In this document: positions 17,242-25,854 of the stretch, in pieces
Position numbering within the stretch: position 1 is the first letter of the stretch
Layout: the number at the start of each line of letters is the position of its first letter
NCBI GenBank assembly: GCA_030372985.1
Contig: JAUCQB010000243.1
Span: 1 to 45,539 of the forward strand
Source of the DNA: Phycisphaerae bacterium
GTDB taxonomy: Bacteria > Planctomycetota > Phycisphaerae > UBA1845 > PWPN01
Direction: 5' to 3'
DNA length: 45,539 nucleotides
The notes under the pieces: model-generated
What the model was told of the DNA's origin: nothing
The model's database searches: none
Seen by the model: only the letters and a program-made list of their open reading frames with translations
Program-made: the position numbers and the translations under genes

Positions 17242-17304
17242 TACCGATTTGATGCGGCTGACGGTCAACCAACTGCGGATTGAGAACTGAGAACGGGTGC
17301 TTCA

Positions 17305-18732
17305 ATGATTCGAACGACTATTGCAGCGTGTATGTGTCTGCTCACGTTGGTCTGCGGACGGGCACTGGCTGCTGAGAAACCTGCCAGGCCGAACATCATC
17401 CTGTGCATGGCCGACGACCAGGGCTGGGGCGACGTCGGGTACAACGGCCACCCGGTGCTCAAGACACCGAATCTTGACGAGATGGCCGGGGCTGGATTGC
17501 GGTTTGACCGTTTTTATGCGGCCGCGCCGGTGTGCTCGCCGACACGAGGCAGCGTCATGACCGGGCGACACCCGAACCGGTTCGGTTGTTTCACGTGGGG
17601 GTACCCGCTGCGCCCGCAGGAGATCACGATCGCCCAATCGCTCAAGACGGCCGGATATGTAACCGGTCATTTCGGCAAGTGGCATCTTTGCTCCATCCAG
17701 AAAACCAGTCCGGTGAACCCCGGTGCATGCGGTTTCGACAAATGGCTGTCCGCCCCCAACTTCTTCGACAATGATCCCATTCTCAGCCGCGAGGGGATTG
17801 CCGTTCAGTTCAAGGGTGAGAGTTCGATGGTCACCATGGACGCCGCGCTTGAGTTCATTCGCGATTGTGCCGGAAAACCAGAGCCGTTTCTTGCCGTCGT
17901 CTGGTTCGGCTCACCCCATCTGCCACATGAGGCCAGCAAAGAGGATTTCGCCCTGTACGACGGCCATGAAGACGAACTGCGCCACTACTACGGCGAGATC
18001 AGCGGTATCGACCGTGCCATGGGCAAGCTTCGAAAGGAGCTGCGCACGCTGGGCATTCATGAGAACACGCTTGTCTGGTACTGCAGCGACAACGGCGGGA
18101 TAAAAGGGCCGAGCGTCACCGGGGGGCGCGGGCACAAGGGGCAGATCTACGAGGGCGGCCTTCGCGTTCCGGCCGTGATCGAGTGGCCCGCCCGTATCAC
18201 CAAGCCGGCCAGGACGGATGTGCCGGCCGGCACGGTCGATATCTACCCGACGCTTCTGGAGATCGTCGGAACCCGCCCCCCGACACCGCGACCGCTGGAC
18301 GGCATTGGTCTGGTTTCACTGCTCGACGGGAATGTGAAGACTCGTCCGAAGCCGCTGGGCTTCTGGCACTACCCGGTCCCGGGCAACCGCACCCCGAGCA
18401 AACAAGTGATGTCGGCGCTGTTGGACGCACAGGCCAAGGGCGACGAAATCGGCGACAAGACGATGCTGTTTGCGGACGCGGGCAAGATCAAGCGGCAGTA
18501 TCCGACCGACCGTTTCGAGGGCCACAGTGCCTGGCTCGACTGGCCTTGGAAACTTCATCGCATCGAGAGCGATGACGGTGCCGTGCGAATGGAACTCTAC
18601 GATCTGGCCGCCGATCCGCAGGAGAGCAACGACGAATCCGCCCGGCAGCCAGACCGGACCAAGTCCATGAGGGCAGATCTCGATCGCTGGCTGGAATCGG
18701 TGACCGCCAGCTTGAACGGCATGGATTACTGA
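17305..18732 (+). CDS. Secreted sulfatase (arylsulfatase family)
   Basis: This 475-residue enzyme has an N-terminal signal peptide (MIRTTIAACMCLLTLVCGRALAA, cleavage near 23). The metal-binding start is PNIILCMADDQGWGDVG, and the formylglycine signature CSPTRGSVMTG has its modified Cys at residue 77. Further motifs are GYVTGHFGKWHL and WYCSDNGG. It would hydrolyse sulfate esters, probably on sulfated polysaccharides, in the periplasm or outside the cell; activation needs formylglycine-generating enzyme, which is not in the window. Sulfatases of this type are abundant in Planctomycetota. It stands alone between the ligase gene and ilvC. Confidence 0.94.
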   Translation: MIRTTIAACMCLLTLVCGRALAAEKPARPNIILCMADDQGWGDVGYNGHPVLKTPNLDEMAGAGLRFDRFYAAAPVCSPTRGSVMTGRHPNRFGCFTWGYPLRPQEITIAQSLKTAGYVTGHFGKWHLCSIQKTSPVNPGACGFDKWLSAPNFFDNDPILSREGIAVQFKGESSMVTMDAALEFIRDCAGKPEPFLAVVWFGSPHLPHEASKEDFALYDGHEDELRHYYGEISGIDRAMGKLRKELRTLGIHENTLVWYCSDNGGIKGPSVTGGRGHKGQIYEGGLRVPAVIEWPARITKPARTDVPAGTVDIYPTLLEIVGTRPPTPRPLDGIGLVSLLDGNVKTRPKPLGFWHYPVPGNRTPSKQVMSALLDAQAKGDEIGDKTMLFADAGKIKRQYPTDRFEGHSAWLDWPWKLHRIESDDGAVRMELYDLAADPQESNDESARQPDRTKSMRADLDRWLESVTASLNGMDY

Positions 18733-18741
18733 GCAGGAGAG

Positions 18742-18769
18742 TTGTCAACAGCGTCGCATTTGCTAGACT
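18742..18769 (+). promoter_or_regulatory. Candidate ilvC promoter with extended -10
   Basis: TTGTCA (18742-18747), a 16-bp spacer and TAGACT (18764-18769) preceded by TGC (extended -10). It lies between the sulfatase stop and ilvC and would leave a leader of about 75 nt ending with the strong ribosome binding site GGAAAGGAG (18837-18845 region) before ATG 18852. No obvious leader peptide with branched-chain codons was seen. Confidence 0.55.
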
Positions 18770-18851
18770 ACTGCTTTCCGTCGGCGGCCATGCGGAGCCC
18801 CGTCGAGACATAACTTGCTTTGAGATAACGACTTGGAAAGGAGTCGGCACG

Positions 18852-19856
18852 ATGGCGGTCAAAATCTACTACGACAAAGACGCTGATCTGAACGCCTTGA
18901 AGGGCAAGAAAGTGGGCATCATGGGGTACGGCAGCCAAGGCCACGCCCATGCCCAGAACCTGCGTGATTCGGGAATCGAGGTCGTTGTCGCCGAACTGGC
19001 TGATACGCCGAACTACAAGCTGGCCGTCGAACACCATTTCAAGCCGGTCAGCGTGGCCGAGGCCACCAAGACTTGCGACCTGCTGGTGATGACCCTGCCC
19101 GACGAGGTCCAAGCGGCCGTTTATCGTAAGGAGATCGCCCCCAACATTCGTGCAGGCCAGGCCATCGGCTTTACCCATGGATTCAATATTCACTTCGGCC
19201 AGATCGTCCCGCCCGAGGGCGTGGATGTGATCATGATTGCCCCCAAGGGCCCCGGGCATCTGCTCCGCAGCGAGTTCGTCAAGGGCGGCGGCGTGCCCTG
19301 TCTGGTGGCGGTCGAAAAGAACTCAACCGGCAAGGCTCTGCAGACGGCCCTGGCCTGGGGTTCCGCCATTGGCGGCGGCCGGGCCGGCATCCTGGAGACC
19401 ACCTTCAAGATTGAAACTGAGACGGACCTCTTCGGCGAGCAGGTGGTCCTCTGCGGCGGCGTCACCGCCCTGGTCAAGGCCGGGTTCGAGACGCTCGTCG
19501 AGGCGGGCTACCCGCCGGAGATCTGCTTCTTCGAGTGCATGCACGAGCTGAAACTGATCGTCGATCTGTTCTATCAGGGTGGCATCAACTACATGCGTTA
19601 CAGCGTGAGCAACACGGCCGAGTACGGCGATCTGACCCGCGGCCCCCGCATCGTGACCGATGAAACCCGTGCGGAAATGAAGAAGATCCTGGCCGAGATC
19701 GTCAATGGCGACTTCGCCCGCGAGTGGCTGCTCGAGTGCTCCGTCGGACGGCCGAGCTTCAACGCCCTGTACAAGAGAGACTACGATCACCCGCTCGAAG
19801 TCACCGGCCGCAAGCTGCGCAAGATGATGAAGTGGATCGACTCGAAGGAAGTTTGA
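18852..19856 (+). CDS. ilvC: Ketol-acid reductoisomerase (class I)
   Basis: The 334 residues are a canonical class I enzyme. They start MAVKIYYDKDADLNALKGKK, followed by the dinucleotide motif GYGSQGHAHAQNL (residues 25-37), LVMTLPDE, FTHGFNIHFG, DVIMIAPKGPGH, and the C-terminal Mg-binding and catalytic segments ETDLFGEQVVLCGG and ECMHELKLIVDL. It converts 2-acetolactate or 2-aceto-2-hydroxybutyrate to the dihydroxy acid with NAD(P)H and Mg2+ in valine, leucine and isoleucine synthesis. A strong Shine-Dalgarno sequence (AAAGGAG) fixes the start. It is flanked by its own promoter and terminator, so it is probably monocistronic. Confidence 0.98.
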   Translation: MAVKIYYDKDADLNALKGKKVGIMGYGSQGHAHAQNLRDSGIEVVVAELADTPNYKLAVEHHFKPVSVAEATKTCDLLVMTLPDEVQAAVYRKEIAPNIRAGQAIGFTHGFNIHFGQIVPPEGVDVIMIAPKGPGHLLRSEFVKGGGVPCLVAVEKNSTGKALQTALAWGSAIGGGRAGILETTFKIETETDLFGEQVVLCGGVTALVKAGFETLVEAGYPPEICFFECMHELKLIVDLFYQGGINYMRYSVSNTAEYGDLTRGPRIVTDETRAEMKKILAEIVNGDFAREWLLECSVGRPSFNALYKRDYDHPLEVTGRKLRKMMKWIDSKEV

Positions 19857-19885
19857 TCCGGCATTTTGTTGTCTATACCACAACC

Positions 19886-19935
19886 CGGGCCCCGGTCGCG
19901 GCGGTGAGTCTGTCGTCGCGTCCGGGGCCCGTTTT
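19886..19935 (+). terminator. Rho-independent terminator of ilvC
   Basis: CGGGCCCCGG (19886-19895) pairs perfectly with CCGGGGCCCG (19922-19931), a 10-bp GC stem with a 26-nt loop, followed by TTTT. It begins 29 bases after the ilvC stop codon. The long loop and short T-run make it a moderate rather than ideal terminator. Confidence 0.7.
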
Positions 19936-20060
19936 GAGGGTTCAGGGTTCCCGCCTTCGCTCCGCTTCGGCGTGGCAAGCAGGGTTCAGTGGGTTCGGGT
20001 AGTATTGCCAGCCCGTCGTGCGGTGATGATTACGGCGACTCTCGCACATCGCGAGGGGAT

Positions 20061-21074
20061 TTACGGGATCCGGTTCGCATATTCCGCCAGTTCCGTCCGG
20101 AAGTCGCGAAGCGTCATGCCGAAATCGCGCTCGACCGGTCCGGTGTCGCAGAGGTTGTCCTCCTGGCTCATCTGAACCTGTTCCACGTTGAACTTGTGCG
20201 GCATCAGGAAGGACGGCGTCAGCGGGACGATCGTTCGGGCCATGAGTTTGGCCATGAACACTGGGACTGGCACCTTCACGCGCCGGTGGCCGATGATCGC
20301 CTCGGCGCAGATGTCATAGAACTCCCGCCAGGTGTATTGAGTCGGACCGCCGAGTTCGTAGGTCTTCCCAACGGTCTCGGCCTTGGAAAGGGCGGCCACG
20401 AAGCACGTCGCGACATCGCGAACACTCACCGGCTGGAGCCGAGCATTGCCGCTGCCGAAATACGGCATCACGGGCTGGCGAAGGCCGCCGGTGCAGAAGG
20501 ACTTCATCAGCCGCATGAACTCGCCCTCCGGACCATGAATCAGGCTGGGGCGAAACACGGTCCAGGCTAATCCGCTCTGGCGGACCAGTTCCTCCGCCTG
20601 CCACTTGCTACGGTGGTAGCGGCTCGGTGCGTCCGGTCGACTGCCGAGAGCGGACATGTGGACATAACGGTAAATGCCGGCCGATCGGCAGGCCCGCAGT
20701 ACATTCCGCGTCCCCTCAACGTGGATTCGCTCGAACGTAACGCCGGCGCCCGTCTTCTCCTCGATGATTCCGACCAGGTGAATGACGGCCACACAACCGC
20801 CGGCCGCGCGGTCAAGAGTGGGGGCATCAAAGAGATCCCCGGCCTGAACGTCGCATTCCGCAGCGATCTGCGATGGCAGACGTGCTGCCAGTTCCCGAGG
20901 CGGTCGAATGAGGCACACCGGGCGGTACCCTCGGGCGAGCAGCTCCCGCAGGACGTATCCTCCCACGAAGCCGGATGCACCCGTGAGAAGCACACGCTCT
21001 TGGTCGATGGCCTCGCGGCTGGGCTGTGTCGCGCTGGTGCCCGGCATCGAATCGGGGTCCTGAAAGTCCGACAT
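20061..21074 (-). CDS. Atypical SDR / NAD(P)-binding protein, NDUFA9-like
   Basis: The 337 residues have an extended Rossmann start RVLLTGASGFVGGYVLRELLARGY after a ~27-residue polar N-terminus. They continue with AVIHLVGIIEEK, the active-site region VHMSALGSRPDAPSRYHRSKWQAEE (Tyr-x-x-x-Lys present) and VFRPSLIHGPEGEFMRLM. This order is typical of atypical SDRs related to the complex I subunit NDUFA9 and to bacterial NAD-dependent epimerase-like proteins. The substrate is unknown. GAGGAGA lies 8-9 nt before ATG 21074. It is read on its own, facing ilvC, with a 321-bp palindrome-containing region upstream. Confidence 0.86.
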   Translation of the reverse strand: MSDFQDPDSMPGTSATQPSREAIDQERVLLTGASGFVGGYVLRELLARGYRPVCLIRPPRELAARLPSQIAAECDVQAGDLFDAPTLDRAAGGCVAVIHLVGIIEEKTGAGVTFERIHVEGTRNVLRACRSAGIYRYVHMSALGSRPDAPSRYHRSKWQAEELVRQSGLAWTVFRPSLIHGPEGEFMRLMKSFCTGGLRQPVMPYFGSGNARLQPVSVRDVATCFVAALSKAETVGKTYELGGPTQYTWREFYDICAEAIIGHRRVKVPVPVFMAKLMARTIVPLTPSFLMPHKFNVEQVQMSQEDNLCDTGPVERDFGMTLRDFRTELAEYANRIP

Positions 21075-21135
21075 GGGTTTTCTCCTCGGTACCGCAGTCT
21101 ATCTCCGGAATCATGCGAGGAACAGACGACCGGAC

Positions 21136-21163
21136 CGTGTGCCACTGCTCTTTGAGCAGTGCG
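21136..21163. repeat. REP-like palindrome, copy 1
   Basis: CGTGTGC-CACTGCTC-TTT-GAGCAGTG-CG. The 8-bp stem CACTGCTC/GAGCAGTG (21143-21150 and 21154-21161) is perfect with a TTT loop. The same core occurs at 21207-21234, 43073-43100 and 43125-43152. Similar GTGCCACTG...CAGTG palindromes are known to me as abundant intergenic elements of Planctomycetota. Confidence 0.85.
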
Positions 21164-21206
21164 GGGGGGGCTGTGACGGTTCACTTCCCGCCCGAGAAAT
21201 TCCGGC

Positions 21207-21234
21207 CGTGTGCCACTGCTCTTTGAGCAGTGTT
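21207..21234. repeat. REP-like palindrome, copy 2
   Basis: The same 8-bp stem (21214-21221 and 21225-21232) and TTT loop as copy 1, 71 bp further on and in the same orientation. The 3' flank changes from GCGG to TTGG. Confidence 0.85.
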
Positions 21235-21333
21235 GGGGGCGCTGGTGCCCCAGCAGTGGTAACGGTGCCTGCCCGCTCTGACAAGCCACGGTCATACGAA
21301 TGCACCGCGACCGTCCCAGCTGTTCGCCTGGCG

Positions 21334-21362
21334 TTGACCCGCCGTGACGCCGGCCCTAATAT
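21334..21362 (+). promoter_or_regulatory. Candidate trpF promoter
   Basis: TTGACC (21334-21339), a 17-bp spacer and TAATAT (21357-21362). It drives the trpF/TlpA/lipoprotein/nadD direction. A GTG at 21372 lies 9 nt after the -10 box, and the family-consistent GTG 21396 lies 33 nt after it. Confidence 0.55.
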
Positions 21363-21395
21363 CCCGGCCGCGTGGGCGGAGGATGGCGTCGAGAC

Positions 21396-22091
21396 GTGCG
21401 AGTTAAGATTTGCGGTATTACGAGTGTCGAGGATGCGCTTCAGGCCGCTCGGGCCGGTGCTGACGCCATTGGCCTGAACTTTTACGCCGGCCCCAGGCGG
21501 ATCGACCTTGCCACCGGAGCGGACGTCCTGAAAGCCCTACCGCCACTGGTCACACCGGTCGCCCTTGTTCATCTCCAGGAGGGCAGGATCGCCCATGACC
21601 TGGCTTCCCTGCTCATCCAGCACCACGTCGGCCTTGTCCAGACTTACGGCGAGCTCACCGTCGACTCGATGACACGACTGGAGAGCGAGGGCTTCTGGGC
21701 CATACCCGCTGTCGTTGTCCGGGAGGCCGGTTTTGCCGCATCCCGGCCATTCTGGACTGGCAGGGGGGCTGGATGGCAGCCCAGGGCGGTCATTCTCGAC
21801 ACCTATGACCCGAAGCGGGCTGGCGGGACAGGAAAGACGTTCTGCTGGGACTGGGTCGAGGAGGCCCGCATGGCTGGGCATTTAGACGGATGGCCGCCTA
21901 TCATCTTGGCAGGCGGCCTGAATGCGGATAACGTGGCCGATGCGATACGAATCGCTCGCCCGTGGGCAGTGGACGTATCCTCCGGCGTGGAGTTGGAAGG
22001 GACACCGGGGCGAAAAGACCCCGGCAAGCTGAGAGTCTTTGTCCGCGCCGCGAGAACCGCTTTTGAAAGGAATGCCGAATGCGACGGTTGA
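21396..22091 (+). CDS. trpF: Phosphoribosylanthranilate isomerase
   Basis: From GTG 21396 the protein reads (M)RVKICGITSVEDAL, the normal family N-terminus with the catalytic Cys in KICGIT. The TIM barrel continues with AGADAIGLNFYAGPRRI and VILDTYDP...GGTGKTFCWDW, which carries the catalytic Asp and phosphate loop. The last segments are ILAGGLNADNVADAI and AVDVSSGVE. It converts PRA to CdRP in tryptophan synthesis. The 231 residues are slightly longer than usual, with an insert near FWTGRGAGWQP. GGAGG lies 13 nt upstream; GTG 21372 is an alternative start. The end overlaps the TlpA-like gene by 13 bp. No other trp genes are nearby. Confidence 0.93.
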   Translation: MRVKICGITSVEDALQAARAGADAIGLNFYAGPRRIDLATGADVLKALPPLVTPVALVHLQEGRIAHDLASLLIQHHVGLVQTYGELTVDSMTRLESEGFWAIPAVVVREAGFAASRPFWTGRGAGWQPRAVILDTYDPKRAGGTGKTFCWDWVEEARMAGHLDGWPPIILAGGLNADNVADAIRIARPWAVDVSSGVELEGTPGRKDPGKLRVFVRAARTAFERNAECDG

Positions 22092-23119
22092 TTTGTCTGA
22101 CTCTTCTGGTTGGCTTGCCCTGCACCCTGATGGCGTCGCTGTCGGCACCAGCGGCCGAACAAACGGCAGCAGAGGCCGCAAGTTTCAACTCCCTGGCGGA
22201 TCTGCAGAGCTTTTACGCCGATAAGGTCAAGAAGACCCGGCAGGCGGTCGAGGCCGAGCGCCTCGCTTCTCTCGATGTTCTTCTGAAAAAAGCACCAACC
22301 AGCAACAAACCGGCAATCCTCCTGGCCATGATCGAGTCAGCCGCGATACTCGAGAAAGCCGATCAGTTACTCGCGCTCAGTGATGAGTATCTGAGAAGCT
22401 CGCCCGCTGTTCAGGATGCCTGGAACGTCCGCCAGGTCAGGTTCATGGCCATGATCTCTGCCAACCGGCTCGACGACGCCAAGGCGGAGTGGGAGAAGGC
22501 CACCCAGACAATTGACATGGACGCCTGGCAGCAGGTATTCGACTCGGCGATCCTGATCGCCGATGGCATGCTGGAGGCCGGCCGGGTGAAGGACGTCACC
22601 GAGCTGTACAAGACGCTTCGGAGCAAGTTCTCCTTTGTCTCCAATCTCGGAGACGTCTTGCAGCCGCGTGAAGCGGCCCTGAAATGGATTGGCAAACCGG
22701 CACCGCCCATTGAGGGACAGGACCTGGAGGGCAAACCGGTCGACCTGGCACAGTACAAGGGCAAGGTGGTCCTGATCGATTTCTGGGCAACCTGGTGCCA
22801 GCCCTGCATCATCACCATGCCGGAGCTTATCGAAACGTACAAGACGTACAACAAGGCGGGCTTCGAGATTATCGGCATCAGCCTGGACCAGGACAAGGAG
22901 GCGCTGAACCGCTATCTCAGCTCTCAGAAACTGCCCTGGCGAATCGTGTTCGACGGCAAAGCCTGGTTCAGCCCGAGTGCTCGAAGGTACGAGGTCCAGG
23001 CCATTCCGGCGACCTTCCTGATCAATCGCGACGGCACCATTGCGGTCGCCGGCACCCCGTCAAAAGGCTTCGGTCCTGCGGTCAAGCGGCTGCTGCAGTC
23101 CTCGACGGACAAGAAATAG
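22079..23119 (+). CDS. TlpA-like exported thioredoxin-fold protein
   Basis: This 346-residue protein has a Sec signal (MRRLICLTLLVGLPCTLMASLSAPAAA-like, cleavage near 26), a helical ~170-residue N-terminal region without a recognised family, and a C-terminal TlpA/AhpC-TSA domain. The redox motif WCQPC has Cys240 and Cys243, followed by GFEIIGISLDQDKEAL and the cis-Pro loop QAIPATFLINRDG. It would act as a periplasmic disulfide reductant or in cytochrome maturation. It overlaps the end of trpF by 13 bp and is followed after 7 bp by a lipoprotein gene. This helical-plus-TlpA arrangement is common in planctomycete genomes. Confidence 0.9.
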   Translation: MRRLICLTLLVGLPCTLMASLSAPAAEQTAAEAASFNSLADLQSFYADKVKKTRQAVEAERLASLDVLLKKAPTSNKPAILLAMIESAAILEKADQLLALSDEYLRSSPAVQDAWNVRQVRFMAMISANRLDDAKAEWEKATQTIDMDAWQQVFDSAILIADGMLEAGRVKDVTELYKTLRSKFSFVSNLGDVLQPREAALKWIGKPAPPIEGQDLEGKPVDLAQYKGKVVLIDFWATWCQPCIITMPELIETYKTYNKAGFEIIGISLDQDKEALNRYLSSQKLPWRIVFDGKAWFSPSARRYEVQAIPATFLINRDGTIAVAGTPSKGFGPAVKRLLQSSTDKK

Positions 23120-23126
23120 CGTTTCG

Positions 23127-24218
23127 ATGATGGTTACGTTTGACGGGGAAGTTGTTAGAACCTTGCGGCCAGAGATCTGTGCGGTCGGCGCGCCCGTTTC
23201 TGGATCGCGGTGCGGTTGGGTTGCAGCCCTCAAAAAGGCGGTCCGCCTTAGGATAGCCCGCCGAGAGCGCACGGCGTCCGCGCAACGTCCTGGTCGCAGG
23301 GGACCGGGCCTGGCGTGTGGTGTGATCCTGCTCTTCTGGCTGAGCGGTTGCGTCGGGCAATGGCGTCCGTCGAATGAGCACGTTTCTCAACCGCAACAGA
23401 CGCGAAGCGTTGCCAGGCTCGAATCCTGCCTGCGTGCCAATCGTCTGGGCCGATGGGTCTATGAACGAATGGAATTGCCCGAACGCCAGGGCCGGCCGGT
23501 CCGGATGCATGTCAGGCGGATCGACGTGGAGCGGCTGAGCGAGGGCGTTCTCGACGACAGACCGTTTCTGAAACTCGATGAGTACCTTGAGCTCAAGCCC
23601 GCTGCCGCCGCGCAGTCCCCGCATGAGCCTCCGGCCACTCAACCCGCCGGGGGCGATGGCACGACCCCGCCGAGACCGCGAGCTCCTCTTGCGGGCGGTA
23701 CGTGCATCTTCTTTCGCCTGGCCGAGGCGGCCGATCCGATGCCGCCGGAATTGGAGTCCGAGAAGACGATCACCAGCGAGACCCCGGTCGTCTATTACGA
23801 TTATCGCGGCGTGCCGCAGGCGAAGGGAACGCTCTCTCGATGCAGCGAGCTTGAAGGGTTTGAGGACGTCGACTGTCCCGCCGGGCGGTTTGAAGGCTGC
23901 GCCCGACTACGGGTGGATCTGAAGGTTTATTTCCCGTGGGTCGCCATTGTCGATCTGACAACCTATCTCTGGCTTGCGCCCGAGGTGGGAGAGGTCCGGC
24001 GCGTTCAGCGGCTCAGCGGCTGGTTCCTGGTTTTCCCGTTCGCCAGTGCCGATGAATATCGGCTCGTTTCCTTCACTCCGACTGCCGCAACCACACGCAT
24101 GGTTTCCTGCCCCGCCCAGATGTGGAAGACGGGCGTTGTGCTCCTGGAGGGCGACTATCCGGGCATCCGCATCGGGGGGATGGTGATCGATTTCGAGCCG
24201 CTCCGGGCGGGACAATAG
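23127..24218 (+). CDS. Putative lipoprotein of unknown function
   Basis: I do not recognise this 363-residue protein. It has an unusually long basic N-region, then a hydrophobic stretch ending in a lipobox (ILLFWLSGC, Cys at about residue 75), which suggests that the true start lies downstream of ATG 23127, perhaps at an alternative codon just before the hydrophobic stretch. The mature part has a Pro/Ala/Gln-rich linker (PHEPPATQPAGGDGTTPPRPRAP) and a C-terminal domain with YFPWVAIVDLTTYLWLAPEVGEVRRVQRLSGWF, which may bind lipid or act as an envelope sensor. It follows the TlpA-like gene closely. Function is unknown. Confidence 0.65.
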   Translation: MMVTFDGEVVRTLRPEICAVGAPVSGSRCGWVAALKKAVRLRIARRERTASAQRPGRRGPGLACGVILLFWLSGCVGQWRPSNEHVSQPQQTRSVARLESCLRANRLGRWVYERMELPERQGRPVRMHVRRIDVERLSEGVLDDRPFLKLDEYLELKPAAAAQSPHEPPATQPAGGDGTTPPRPRAPLAGGTCIFFRLAEAADPMPPELESEKTITSETPVVYYDYRGVPQAKGTLSRCSELEGFEDVDCPAGRFEGCARLRVDLKVYFPWVAIVDLTTYLWLAPEVGEVRRVQRLSGWFLVFPFASADEYRLVSFTPTAATTRMVSCPAQMWKTGVVLLEGDYPGIRIGGMVIDFEPLRAGQ

Positions 24219-24251
24219 CGATCGCGGCTGGCTCCGCGGTGAGCGCGGGCT

Positions 24252-24257
24252 TATATT
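24252..24257 (+). promoter_or_regulatory. -10-like box of nadD
   Basis: TATATT (24252-24257) lies 7 nt before ATG 24265. No good -35 hexamer is visible at the expected distance. With no Shine-Dalgarno sequence before this ATG, the arrangement would give a leaderless nadD transcript. Confidence 0.35.
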
Positions 24258-24264
24258 CTTCCTC

Positions 24265-24900
24265 ATGATCGAGGTTCGGACGATGGCACGCGGCGGCCTG
24301 CTGCTGTTCGGCGGAAGCTTCAACCCCATCCACGTCGGGCACCTGATTATTGCGCGCGCCGCTGCCGAACAACTGGGCGTCGAGCGGACGATCCTGATCC
24401 CCTCGGCCGCTCCACCGCACAAGACGGGCAGCGATCTGGCAGCCCCGGAGGATCGCCTGGAAATGGTCCGGCTGGCGGTAGCGGGTGAGCCGGGCTTCGA
24501 GGTCAGCGATATCGAGCTTCGACGTGAGGGACCGAGCTACACTCTTCTAACGGTCCAGGCGTATCGCCAACAGGTCGGTGCCGATGTGCCCCTGTATTGG
24601 CTGATCGGCGGCGACACGCTGCCGGAACTGCACAGTTGGTACCACATCGCCGAACTCGTCGACCTTTGCCGGATTGTGACCGCGGTACGCCCGGGCTTCG
24701 AGACACCCGACTTTTCAACGCTGTTCGGCTGCCTGTCGCTCGCCCAGATCCAGCGGCTGCGCGAGAGTATTCTCAGCACCCCGCGGATCGATATTTCCGC
24801 GACACAGATCCGCGCGCGCGTCCGTGAGGGAAAGTCGATTCGGTACCTGGTGCCGGAAAGCGTCGCCGACGATATCGCCCAAGGGCAACTGTATCATTGA
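24265..24900 (+). CDS. nadD: Nicotinate-nucleotide adenylyltransferase
   Basis: The 211 residues contain the nucleotidyltransferase motif GGSFNPIHVGHLIIA (residues 16-30, with the HxGH signature), ILIPSAAPPHKTGSD, YWLIGGDTLPELHSWYHIAEL and the late ISATQIRARVREGKSIRYLVPESV. It adenylates nicotinate mononucleotide in NAD synthesis. ATG 24265 lies 7 nt after a TATATT box. ATG 24283 has GAGG 8 nt upstream and would start closer to the conserved core, so the start is uncertain by six codons. The gene ends three bases before the convergent PfkB gene. Confidence 0.94.
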   Translation: MIEVRTMARGGLLLFGGSFNPIHVGHLIIARAAAEQLGVERTILIPSAAPPHKTGSDLAAPEDRLEMVRLAVAGEPGFEVSDIELRREGPSYTLLTVQAYRQQVGADVPLYWLIGGDTLPELHSWYHIAELVDLCRIVTAVRPGFETPDFSTLFGCLSLAQIQRLRESILSTPRIDISATQIRARVREGKSIRYLVPESVADDIAQGQLYH

Positions 24901-24903
24901 GGG

Positions 24904-25854
24904 CTATCTCATCTCAAGGGTTTGAGATACAGTGTGAAGATCCGAGGGATCAAACCGCGCCGGCTGATCGGTCATCGCCGATGCGGCCGAGACGGCCAGG
25001 GCCTGGCGGAAGGCGTTCTCGACCTGCCAATCCGGACGCCTGGTCGCGGCGAGAAAACCGGCCAACATGGCATCGCCACAGCCGACCGTGCTACGGACGC
25101 GATCGGGCGGAACCGACGCCCGGCCTTTGAGGATCCGTCCTTCGGCAAAGCACATCGCCCCGCGTTCACCCATGGTGACCAAAACGACGGCTATGTGCGT
25201 GTTGAGCCGGCGACCGGCCTCCATGACCTCGGTCTCGTGGGAGATCTGGAAGCCGAGCAGTTCACCGAGTTCCAGCAGGTTCGGCTTGATCAGCCAGAGG
25301 GGCAACTTTGCGGTTTCGCGCAGATGGTCGCCGGAACTGTCCACCACGACGCGTGCACCGGCGTCCATGCACGTCCGCAGGATCTGAGCAAACCGGTTCG
25401 CGTCCAGGCCGGGGGCACACGAACCCGTGAACACCAGGAGACAATCAGCCTTGGCCAGGTCAGTCAGCTCGGTTGTCAATCGCTGGATATCATCCTCGGT
25501 CACAGTCGGCCCGACATCACGCATGTGCGTTTCACTGTGACCGACCGAGTCGATGATGGTGATGTTCTCACGCGTGGCTCCCGTGATCGGAGTAAGGCGG
25601 ACAGCCACACCTGCTGTGCGCAGGGCGTCCTCGAACAACGCGACCGATTCGTCTCCCACCCAACCGGCCGCAGTGCTCGGAGACCCGAGGGCGGACATGG
25701 CTCGTGAGACGTTGATGGCCTTCCCGGCCGGCAATCGCGACCGCAGAAGACACTTCAGATGCCCGCCGACACGAAAATCCGGAACTTCGATAATCCGATC
25801 GATGGTCGGATTCAACGTCACGGTCACGACGGATCGAGCGACGGGTAGACTCAT
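24904..25854 (-). CDS. PfkB-family sugar kinase, 1-phosphofructokinase/tagatose-6-phosphate kinase type
   Basis: The 316 residues begin MSLPVARSVVTVTLNPTIDRIIEV, the normal start of FruK/LacC enzymes (TLNPAID). They show VNAGGH-like RVGGHLKCLL, PAGKAINVSRAMSALG, VFTGSCAPG and the C-terminal catalytic motif STVGCGDAMLAGFLA (Asp as base). It phosphorylates a sugar phosphate or sugar with ATP. The start codon overlaps the stop of the upstream lipoprotein gene (ATGA), and both follow xylose isomerase. The context suggests that the substrate is linked to ketose made by the isomerase, but FruK-type specificity for fructose-1-phosphate cannot be excluded. Confidence 0.88.
   Translation of the reverse strand: MSLPVARSVVTVTLNPTIDRIIEVPDFRVGGHLKCLLRSRLPAGKAINVSRAMSALGSPSTAAGWVGDESVALFEDALRTAGVAVRLTPITGATRENITIIDSVGHSETHMRDVGPTVTEDDIQRLTTELTDLAKADCLLVFTGSCAPGLDANRFAQILRTCMDAGARVVVDSSGDHLRETAKLPLWLIKPNLLELGELLGFQISHETEVMEAGRRLNTHIAVVLVTMGERGAMCFAEGRILKGRASVPPDRVRSTVGCGDAMLAGFLAATRRPDWQVENAFRQALAVSAASAMTDQPARFDPSDLHTVSQTLEMR

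Larger units (their letters stand above)
21075..21395. other. Divergent intergenic region with two copies of a palindromic repeat
   Basis: This 321-bp stretch between the SDR gene (-) and trpF (+) holds two near-identical palindromes (21136-21163 and 21207-21234) and, further right, a good plus-strand promoter for trpF (21334-21362). No gene is supported; the open frames here have no ribosome binding site and translate the palindromes into CHCSLSS-like strings. Confidence 0.7.
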